A DNA stretch of 39,099 nt from Euryarchaeota archaeon TMED129 (GTDB lineage Archaea > Thermoplasmatota > Poseidoniia > Poseidoniales > Thalassarchaeaceae). The position numbers and the translations under genes are program-made. Of the stretch, positions 27,701-34,567 are shown in pieces (position 1 is the first letter of the stretch; every line of letters starts with the position of its first letter). The notes under the pieces were generated by a model, which saw only the letters and a list, made by a program, of their open reading frames with translations, was not told the origin of the DNA and did no database searches. The stretch spans positions 1 through 39,099 of the forward strand of contig NHGE01000016.1 of assembly GCA_002172375.1 (NCBI GenBank), read 5' to 3'.

Positions 27701-30700
27701 AAATGGGAATATGTTGACTGTACTAAATCCAACAGATAAGGTCGCTGTTACTGTCTCATCTGCTGCATTGAACACAATCGTATTGATACCAACACCCGCA
27801 CCACTCTGTGTTGGTATGATCGTTGGTGTCACATTATTCATACCATTAGTGTTCTTCAGAATTTCTACTTCAGATTTTCCGAGAGTAACTTTTAAATCAA
27901 CATCAGTAACTTGTTTAGCAGTTTTTCCATCTAATACAATTAGTACAGGTGGAACTGAGAATCCTCTTCCAAAAGAAACAATTCCCACTGTGTCAAATGA
28001 TGCTAGGGACTCTACTTTGATAATTTGAGGAAGAAGAATTCTAGGATTAAGTGTTGGATCTGATGGTAGAGTAAATCCAATATTATCCAACGTCATGTTC
28101 TTAAGAGAACCAACTTCTTTACTTTTCGCCTCTAAGATAGCTCCATTCCCAGAAAGAGTATTTACTGTCGTTATGCCTGGTAATGAATAGTAATTCTTCC
28201 CTTGATTAGTCAGTTCAACTCTCGATATTGGACCATATGTGTGAGTACAATCAGTATCATATGTAATTAATGATGAACTATCATAAGATAATTTTTCTGG
28301 AGTTTCTGCAAGAGGATATGTAAAAGTAGTGGTAGTTCCTACCGTAATAGTGTGTTTACCATTATAAAGACTATTTTTGGGTAGAAGAACATTGCCAGAA
28401 ATAACTTCAGTATCAGTGACTATTTCTGTTTTTGATGCAGGAGTATCACTTTCATAAACTGGAGTTAAGTTATAATAAAGTTCGTTGGGAGTATTCTCAT
28501 TAACAAATAACTCTGCTTTGGCACCAAGTGTGCCAACAATTCCTTGTCTGGACAATTCAAATGTTTTATTTTCTTTTGATTTTTCCCATTCTTTAGTAAA
28601 GTTTTTATCAACAAATAAATCAAACTTGAATGCAGGATAATTTGTTCCTTGCTTTACATAAGAAAGTGAGGGATCTGATAGATCGAACGTTACTGTAGAA
28701 TCTTTATAAAGTTTTACTGCTGGTGATATAGGATTAATAGTTCCAAGAGAAGCACTAGATATCCCTACAATAGTTGGTTTTGGTTGAGTAGCATCATAAT
28801 AAGTGTTTGATAGTTTAATCGTATTATCGTCAACTCTCACAACGTAATATATTCTATCACTAGAAAGTCCTACAGAAGATACTTCTGAGGTATGAATTAT
28901 CTTATCACCTGTTTTAAATCCATGAGAATTAATAGATATGGCATTTGTTGTAGTGTTAACTCCTGCAGTTACAAACCCAACAGGATTTACAATCAATCTT
29001 CTGTTAAAGTCATTATAAGTTAGTGTTACAATTCCCGTGTTTTGTGGGTTTACATTGACAAAAATATTATGAGGAGAACTTAGTCCATGGGTTCCTGCAG
29101 TTGAGACGGTAACTAAGTTTCTTCTCATATCTCCAGTAATTACACTATAATTTGTTTTAAAACTATGAGTGTTACCAGTTCCAACATTTCTAAAGAATAG
29201 TGTGGATGAGGTAGGATTTTCAATACCAACAAATGTTCCAGTGGTTCCAAGTCCAACTCTTACAGTTGCAATTCCAATTAAATCATCAGTAATTTTTGCA
29301 ACAAACAAACTAGTTCCATCGGCAAGAGTGGTTCCAATTCCAACATTAGTTTCATCTTGTACAATTATTCCAGAACCCTTAACAGATCCTACTCCAGTAG
29401 AATAAGTTACTTGATCTCCGGTCTTTAAATTGTGTGAAGGAAGATAAAGTGCTTTAGTTTGAATGAAGACTGAGGTTGCACCAGCACCTGGATTGGAGAA
29501 AGAAATCGTCGTTCCAATTCCAACTCCAGCAGTTGTTCCCAATCCAACAGTTTCTGTTGGGTCAAAGTAAATTTGTTTGTTTAAAGTGTAAGAGTAATCA
29601 GTCTTAAATCCAGAGTTGATTCTTAACTTTCTAGGAACTTCGTAAATAAACTTACCAATAGTATGACTAGAACCTGAAGTGTTATCAAATGCTCTTAGAA
29701 TTCTAATTCTAGAATTTAAAGGATCAACATTCAGAACTTTAACTTTTTCTGTGCCCACAACCAAAGTATCATTTTCTCTGATACTTGGATAATTTAAGTC
29801 ACCAGAAACTCTGAAGTAAGTTACAATTCCAGTTATGTTAGTATTGCCAATAGCAACTCCTGTAGTTCCTATACCAGCAATCGTTAATCTATTTGTTTTA
29901 ATACCGACGTTATAAGATCCTTCAATGCCAGATGATGTTGTAGATAATCCTGTTACGGAAATAATGTCAAGTGGTTCAAAATTATGAGGATTATCCGAGA
30001 AAATTAAATATTCCCCTTTTGATTGCCCAGGATATACTTCAATACCTTCAATTACACTCGAAGCAACACTTATATTATTGACTGACCTTCCTTTAATCCT
30101 AGTTACTTTTGCCGCTACACCTTGACCTCTAGTTCCATTATTATTAAATACAAGAGTTTCATTAATTCTATATTCTGATCCACCTGTGACAATACCAACA
30201 CTCTCGATCGTGCCAGGAGAAGTTGCAGTGACGGTTGCAGTTTGATCTAACTTATTTGGAATATAAAAATATGGATATTCTAACTCATCTTCAATAACAT
30301 TTAGTGGTTGTGTGTTTCTACGCCAATCATTTGAGATATCAAATCCATCGTAATTTGATGTTAATCTAAAGTTAAATTCGTCAGGAACACCTTTATAGTT
30401 GTCACCAATTACATAAGGGAAAACTGGTTTACGATTTTTTTCAAAAATTCCTGTTGATTCTGCAAATTTATCATTAATCGTGACAAAATATGCATATGTT
30501 CCTTTTGGAAATTCTGGTGTTATACAGAATCGTCCATTATTTTCATCAAGAATAGTATCATCAGAAACTTCATTATGAGTATAATCGTTGATAAAAAATC
30601 CTTCGGGAAAAATAGAAGTTGGTGGTCTATTATCTTTAAGATTAATAGAATATCCAGATTTCATTTGAGAAATAACACCACCATTTAATCTAGAATATGC

Positions 30701-33700
30701 ATATGGACCATATATTGGATGTCCATCATATGCAAATCCTAATATAGGAGAGTGTTGTGTTGATTGAACTTCAATACTATTAACCTTTCTTAAATCTCTT
30801 TCTCCGTATAAGATATTTCCTTCTTGATCGGAAGCAAAAACAGTTTCTCTAAGTTTTCTTGGAGCATACAGGTGTGAGTATTGAAGTCCAAAATCATCTG
30901 ACTTCAAACCTGTTGTAACTACACCATCATCCTGCGAGAAATATGTAGAATATTTTTCAAATAAATTTACTCTCCAATTTTGTATATTTGATTTGAATAC
31001 TGGGAGTATCTCTTTTGATCCAGCTGGGATGACATTAATTACCGTTGTTCCAAGATCATCTGAATATCCAGCACCAGGTTCAACAATTTTAACATCAGTT
31101 ACTGATCCATTTTCTAAGATGGGAACTAAAACGGCACCTACTCCATCACCAACTACCTCTAAATCTGGTGTAGACAAATACCTACTTCCTGATTTTTGAA
31201 TGATAACTTCAACTACTTTACCATTAACAACGATTGGAGTTAATTGACAATTAGATCCTGCCTCAAATTCGACGGTTGGTTGTCTATCTAAGTTTAGAAT
31301 TTCGGAAGATCCATAACCAACTCCGCCATTTTCAAGATGTACGGATGTTACTGTTCCTCTTACAATTGGTTGGAAAGATCCTTTAAATGTTTCTGTACCA
31401 ATAGAAGAAATTCCTACATTACCAGATAAAGTAAGTGTAATGTCTGGATAATTGAAATTGTGAGTTCCTACACCCACAGAAGTTATATCAACATATTGTT
31501 TTGTTCTAGTATAAAATTCTCTATCAGATGAAATTCCAATTTGAGAAAGATGGAATGAATCCTTATCAACTGCGGTTACAAAATACTCAGTATCTACAGA
31601 CAATCCTGAGATTGGAGTTCCTGTGCAAGTATATTTTACTTTCTCACCAGTTTTATAGTCATGATTTACAATTGTAATCAAATTAGAGGACGTGTTAATA
31701 CCAGCAACATGTGCGGTTCTTTTTTTATTTTCATATCCAGAACCACCATTAACAACATTGATGGCACTAACTATGGATTTTTTATTTACAGATTCTAAGG
31801 AATGTTTGCCAATACCATGATCGGTTAAATATACCGTGTTAATGCCTGCTATGGCATCCGATTGAGTGGGATGCAATTTTACAGTAACGTCATCAACAGT
31901 GGATACAAAATATACAGAGTCTGTAACTATTCCAACAACTGCACCCTGATTTTTTGTTTTATAAATTACTTGCTCAGCATTTCTAAATTTGTGATATGTA
32001 GAAAATCCAATTGTAGATTGTGTTAAGGAAGTACCAGTTGTTACTCCTGAAGATGCTAGATCTGCAAAAAATTCAACTTCATGATTAATTAATTTCATGC
32101 TGACTTGAGCAACAGCACCAGAACCATTACCACCCTCAAGTTTAATTGATGGTGTATTTAAATAATCAAATCCAGGATCTAAAATTCTAATTTCTCTGAG
32201 AGAACCAAAAATTGCAGGGTATCCAGTTGCACCTGTCCCGACAGAGTCTGAAATGATTAAATTAGGTGGATTTATTACATCAATATTTGTTCCCTCAGAT
32301 AAAACATCAATTGTTTCAATCTTTCCATACTTTATAACATCCTTTCCCTTATAGTTTAAAAGTTCAACACCATTCACAAACATTCCAGTTAGTCCTGGTT
32401 CCGTTTTGGTCAAGATTCCAGTATTAAGAGGTTCTGATATTTTTCTTAAAACCTTCTGTGGACCTAATGTTTTTCCATTAAACTCAAAAGGTCTTATGAC
32501 ACTATTAGCAACAGTTGTTGAATTATCTAAGGAAATAAATTCCGAATTAAAAATATCATCTCTACTTCTTGCAAATTTAACGGTTGATCCACTAACCCTT
32601 TTTACAAAATAAAGTCCATCATCAAATAATGAAGTATCTCTGGCCAATCTAGTGTCACTACTTCCACTATCATTAATGAATGTTTCACTTACTAATTGTG
32701 CTTGATAGTAAACAGCATCTCCAGTATAAAAACCATGATCTACTCCAGGAGAAATTTCAAACTCATCTCCAAGGAAAGTTCCAGAGAACTTAAATTCTCT
32801 AGAGGCAGGATTTAACGGCAAAGAATCATAATGAGGTATTGATGGAGAAGAAACAAGATAATCTCCAGATTCATTTTTATAAACATTATCAACATCTGTA
32901 GAATATATCTCAGCTGATGGATAAGTTCCAGAAGAAACTTTTTGTATTCTTCTTTGAATAGTATATGATGCGTTTACATCTAAACCACCCTGACCTCTTA
33001 TCTTAAAAGATTTTTCACTAATTAATGATATAATTTTAGTTTCTTTTTTTGCGCCGTTTAGAATAATTTCTGCAGTGTCACCAGATCTAAATTGACTGAC
33101 TGTATTTAAAGTTACTTTGTAAGTATTATTTGAAGAGTCTATCAACTCAAGACTTTTAACATTGTAAGTTGGCGAAACATTATAAAACCACTTATTAGTT
33201 TTGTAGGTGTTTTCAGAAATTCCAAGATTAGTTACATTTACCTTTCCACCTTTTAGTAAATTATTCGTATTTGCTGGTACATTTAAAGATCCTAAAACTG
33301 AATTAACTCTTACTTCAATAATTTCATCTTGATCTAATTTCGATCTTCCATATGAAAATGTATTAACACCTACAATTGTTGCATCTACAATCTCATCATC
33401 AATATCAGAGACACCGTAGAATTGTGTCAATGACTTAGAAGTATATGAAGAAACTCCTACACTATTGTCCGAATAACGGAAATACAACTCTCCTGTTGAC
33501 CCAAAACCAACTGTAGAATCAACATCAATAACCGTAGATCCTGAGGATACCTTTCCTATTACTCTTGTAGATGGTTCTACAGTAAATGCTCCATACACTG
33601 CTCCCTGTACAGAGGCATCACGGTTATATCCACCATCAATACTGAGTTTGTAGAAAGTTTTCCCATAACCAACCTCTATCTTTTCAACACTAGTAATTGG

Positions 33701-34531
33701 TGCATATGCTTTGTTTATTCCACCAAATTTATATTCATTCTGATATAGAGTTGCGTTCTCTAAATTTTCTGGATCACCTTCAATAGGTTCTACTACTAAA
33801 CTATTGACAATTCTATATTGAGCGTTTGATGGTGAGATTAGAAAGTCTCTTGGTTTTACAATTCTTACTTCTTCATTATATAATGCTCTGAATAAAATTT
33901 CAAAAGAATAATCAGTTCCTTTACTTCTGTAAAAATCTTTGGATTGTTTAACAAATAAATTTTGATTTAAATTGGAGTCAAGATCTCTTCCCTCCAAACC
34001 AGGTAAGAATTGATTTTTTGTTTTTGCTAAAAATTCTTTTAAAAATAAACAACTTAAATTTGTTATGGTCGATTTATCAAGATGATCATCAGAGTCACTT
34101 TCACTGAAAACTACTTCTTCTTTGTTTAGTTCACTTCTATAAGAAGTTATTCCAACAAAACCCCTAACACATCCCGTGAAAGAAAAATCAGTTTTTCCAG
34201 TATAAGTTATTACCTCATCATTAATTTTTAAAAGACCATACGAATCAGGAAATCCTCTAGTTCCTGTTGGAGACTCTCCTGGATCTACAGGAATTGTTGT
34301 TGCGTCAAAATCAAGATCGCCATTTAAAACAACAGTTTCAGATAAGTTTGTAGTATTATCTAATTTGATATATCTATCAATATTTTCAATCAAATCAATA
34401 GGACCACCTTGGTATTCTTGTCCAAGATAATACTGTTTTAAAAGTTCAGAAATTAGTGGATAATCCTCCCTTACATAAGCAGGAAGTTGATTAGATACGA
34501 TAGTGTTAAACTGTACTCTAGTTTCTGACAT
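21779..34531 (-). CDS. Giant baseplate-region protein at gp7 position (4250 aa)
   Basis: A single open frame of 12.75 kb, between gp6 and gp8 where T4 has gene 7 (1032 aa). The N terminus, ETRVQFNTIVSNQLPAYVRE with YPLISELLKQYYLGQEYQGG, is typical of marine T4-like phages. Internal parts: a YHYH-like domain near 1260-1375 (FAYDGHPIYGPYAY, then GTYAYFVT); about nine HGxxTGDxVxY units (about 600, 847, 957, 1516, 1700, 1870, 3010, 3462, 3509), which resemble E1_FCCH-type beta domains; at least thirteen GxGY-type units; a conserved helical stretch near 2450 (LQDNFYYQNFSYSLRSRVPY); and many VGxGTT turns. The C-terminal quarter has LLVFVNNTLQVPGEGYTF and PVDWCRQTEDIFINQIGVGK. The ATG has a weak AGAAAG site and no clear late box, so it is probably transcribed with gp6. 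A gp7-like baseplate role is inferred from order; equivalence to T4 gp7 is not shown. Confidence 0.88.
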   Translation of the reverse strand: MSETRVQFNTIVSNQLPAYVREDYPLISELLKQYYLGQEYQGGPIDLIENIDRYIKLDNTTNLSETVVLNGDLDFDATTIPVDPGESPTGTRGFPDSYGLLKINDEVITYTGKTDFSFTGCVRGFVGITSYRSELNKEEVVFSESDSDDHLDKSTITNLSCLFLKEFLAKTKNQFLPGLEGRDLDSNLNQNLFVKQSKDFYRSKGTDYSFEILFRALYNEEVRIVKPRDFLISPSNAQYRIVNSLVVEPIEGDPENLENATLYQNEYKFGGINKAYAPITSVEKIEVGYGKTFYKLSIDGGYNRDASVQGAVYGAFTVEPSTRVIGKVSSGSTVIDVDSTVGFGSTGELYFRYSDNSVGVSSYTSKSLTQFYGVSDIDDEIVDATIVGVNTFSYGRSKLDQDEIIEVRVNSVLGSLNVPANTNNLLKGGKVNVTNLGISENTYKTNKWFYNVSPTYNVKSLELIDSSNNTYKVTLNTVSQFRSGDTAEIILNGAKKETKIISLISEKSFKIRGQGGLDVNASYTIQRRIQKVSSGTYPSAEIYSTDVDNVYKNESGDYLVSSPSIPHYDSLPLNPASREFKFSGTFLGDEFEISPGVDHGFYTGDAVYYQAQLVSETFINDSGSSDTRLARDTSLFDDGLYFVKRVSGSTVKFARSRDDIFNSEFISLDNSTTVANSVIRPFEFNGKTLGPQKVLRKISEPLNTGILTKTEPGLTGMFVNGVELLNYKGKDVIKYGKIETIDVLSEGTNIDVINPPNLIISDSVGTGATGYPAIFGSLREIRILDPGFDYLNTPSIKLEGGNGSGAVAQVSMKLINHEVEFFADLASSGVTTGTSLTQSTIGFSTYHKFRNAEQVIYKTKNQGAVVGIVTDSVYFVSTVDDVTVKLHPTQSDAIAGINTVYLTDHGIGKHSLESVNKKSIVSAINVVNGGSGYENKKRTAHVAGINTSSNLITIVNHDYKTGEKVKYTCTGTPISGLSVDTEYFVTAVDKDSFHLSQIGISSDREFYTRTKQYVDITSVGVGTHNFNYPDITLTLSGNVGISSIGTETFKGSFQPIVRGTVTSVHLENGGVGYGSSEILNLDRQPTVEFEAGSNCQLTPIVVNGKVVEVIIQKSGSRYLSTPDLEVVGDGVGAVLVPILENGSVTDVKIVEPGAGYSDDLGTTVINVIPAGSKEILPVFKSNIQNWRVNLFEKYSTYFSQDDGVVTTGLKSDDFGLQYSHLYAPRKLRETVFASDQEGNILYGERDLRKVNSIEVQSTQHSPILGFAYDGHPIYGPYAYSRLNGGVISQMKSGYSINLKDNRPPTSIFPEGFFINDYTHNEVSDDTILDENNGRFCITPEFPKGTYAYFVTINDKFAESTGIFEKNRKPVFPYVIGDNYKGVPDEFNFRLTSNYDGFDISNDWRRNTQPLNVIEDELEYPYFYIPNKLDQTATVTATSPGTIESVGIVTGGSEYRINETLVFNNNGTRGQGVAAKVTRIKGRSVNNISVASSVIEGIEVYPGQSKGEYLIFSDNPHNFEPLDIISVTGLSTTSSGIEGSYNVGIKTNRLTIAGIGTTGVAIGNTNITGIVTYFRVSGDLNYPSIRENDTLVVGTEKVKVLNVDPLNSRIRILRAFDNTSGSSHTIGKFIYEVPRKLRINSGFKTDYSYTLNKQIYFDPTETVGLGTTAGVGIGTTISFSNPGAGATSVFIQTKALYLPSHNLKTGDQVTYSTGVGSVKGSGIIVQDETNVGIGTTLADGTSLFVAKITDDLIGIATVRVGLGTTGTFVGIENPTSSTLFFRNVGTGNTHSFKTNYSVITGDMRRNLVTVSTAGTHGLSSPHNIFVNVNPQNTGIVTLTYNDFNRRLIVNPVGFVTAGVNTTTNAISINSHGFKTGDKIIHTSEVSSVGLSSDRIYYVVRVDDNTIKLSNTYYDATQPKPTIVGISSASLGTINPISPAVKLYKDSTVTFDLSDPSLSYVKQGTNYPAFKFDLFVDKNFTKEWEKSKENKTFELSRQGIVGTLGAKAELFVNENTPNELYYNLTPVYESDTPASKTEIVTDTEVISGNVLLPKNSLYNGKHTITVGTTTTFTYPLAETPEKLSYDSSSLITYDTDCTHTYGPISRVELTNQGKNYYSLPGITTVNTLSGNGAILEAKSKEVGSLKNMTLDNIGFTLPSDPTLNPRILLPQIIKVESLASFDTVGIVSFGRGFSVPPVLIVLDGKTAKQVTDVDLKVTLGKSEVEILKNTNGMNNVTPTIIPTQSGAGVGINTIVFNAADETVTATLSVGFSTVNIFPFAVGDKVLVEGISVGVGSTGKGYNSSEYDYKLFDVTGITENLGGIGSVTYSMSGLLEGSEFPGTFNATSSSGKILASKHFPSFTSTLNTRNFINGEIIKSVSANGTVQSWDPKINVVTVSSDDNFVVGEVIRGSDSKVQGIAASITSFDSYIDLEATSKVIQGWQEDFGRLNFELQKLQDNFYYQNFSYSLRSRVPYDDWNDVVSAQNHTLGYKKFSDYQLETNNSNSMSVGIPTDTTSINTVNNIDGFASLNCVYGFDLATENNLTQGSKLISDEIVFSNRILTDYFESVGNRVLSIDDIGSQFNSSPRPFSFSVVDTFSLSDVRSQKYITYVRDKRYNAQRQLMIVDLLHDNSRGYLNQYGRVETHYDQGSFDFAISGSEAQLQFYPTKSAVNDYDLSIFSYNLNDNFLGTGTTSLGGVATIETKSSPVTSGVTTTIVSIGDTHTSVKVLVDINPDLTRNEEFESIELNIVHDGTNIEMLEYGRLTTNLGGYSAIGLGTYHAYFSGSSLNVDFIPTSVGIATTGVINTIQVGLSTNTITGIGTADLTRARLEARTTSISSSGSPGINTVAEYPNNYDAAYFIAQVTDTTNTSTQLSEIIVVDDYVTSPESYQTYDTEYGVIETGAGLGTFGSRVSAAGTVSLVFTPNASIDTVVNVYMNALTLNEDTSLPNAIDFTNGSITSDLGSYQGTDSDIKRGFEIQHENLPIFERYFEANDTDVVNTTDNSIKIPNHFFVSGEKLKYVHVGTASSSIGIASTSFVGAANTTFLPGENLFAVKVDDNIIKIATSAANALKSIPEVVELESVGIGTSHRFVSTNQNAKVMVALDNVIQSPIVSAALTTTLADQMLTVDNILKFSGITSFFGSDLIQIGDEIMKIEGVGIGSTNTVRVRREWLGTKIGVAATGDLVTKIVGNYNIVDNVLNFVEAPFGNTPIGSTTNPPDERDWTGITTSSSFQGRSFMRSGIVDTANETYYKNYVFDDISAGFNATENEFNLKQSGSDTPGISTEGAVILVNDIFQSPGLTDQYVLSEQSGITSITFQGTNTVPLGPDVGISSYPKGGIIVSVASTEGFGYQPLVAAGGTAVVSASGTITSIAIGNSGSGYRSGIQTTGTNVDELVVNVAIRTNSTSESNIVSIGTASVSGGHIIGVAVTNSQVFYAPRDISNVGYTSITGLTTVTTSTAHGLTLDDEIIVSGIAFTCDYSGSGPVNVTNAIYDNVSGIMTVTTSGAHNLSTTGQKSDVLLTGLGFTCGLDSGSSTHTYPRATDPVYCGAKVTAVNSSTEFEVNAGVSTVPTFFQSGGTAQPVIIAPRATNNSASTFDPAVNGTKVLRIIDNTTFEINTGISTRKHFYARCGKLNKPLDVVFDNPLSYSNIPLVYSSSSATGFGTHATANVVVGQGSSVIDFEIVNSGYGYGNGQILTVAIGGTTGIPTTSSYSGNEFQMTIDEVHIDEFSGWTIGTLDVLDRVDEFIDGVRKDFPLTKAGSIVSIVAAKGSKINVEDVLLVFVNNTLQVPGEGYTFNGGSTVVFTEPLKVGDTVNILFYKGSGDTDVIFRNIIETVKKGDSLQLKSDRSIGQASYLTEDERIVENVKSTNTVETNPYEGPGNTSDITLERPVDWCRQTEDIFINQIGVGKDRELYEPVINPSAYLIKSVGVGSTAIYVDNLRPIFNSQNENDTDLDFQKKIKFVRQETKTGAAGTAVVSGFGTISSVTISDGGVGYTTATVSFGSTVGVGTTSRGFGNVTISAGGTVTGVAVTSPGVGYTYTNPPTVLISPPTYSEEEVSVNSYSGDNGIIVGFGTTNVGVGTTSLIFDVHIPFNSFLRDTSITGTAVTISSLDANDLFVVRNSNIGAGTTSITSFDPSGNTVGVGTSFADNVYAVRTAVSISTSVQGITTHVRRVTVDVDQHITSGITTSDFFGNYSWGRIDITARAESNSYNSYTLGGIGISEGTGISTSTLVTRSNSLKFKNYIV

Positions 34532-34567
34532 TTTATGATTTTATCTTTCTGTTAATTGGTATTAGTA

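Noticed and set aside
27633-28028. A plus-strand open frame of 131 codons within the giant gene
   Set aside because: The product is Pro/Thr/Val-rich, the expected mirror of VGIGTT-type codons on the other strand, and has no ribosome-binding site or neighbour in the same direction.
21779-34531. Possibility that the 4250-aa frame is an assembly fusion of several genes
   Set aside because: The frame is continuous, with conserved segments at both ends, similar composition throughout and the same modules along its length, and no internal late promoter or ribosome-binding site was noticed. Read mapping would be needed for proof.
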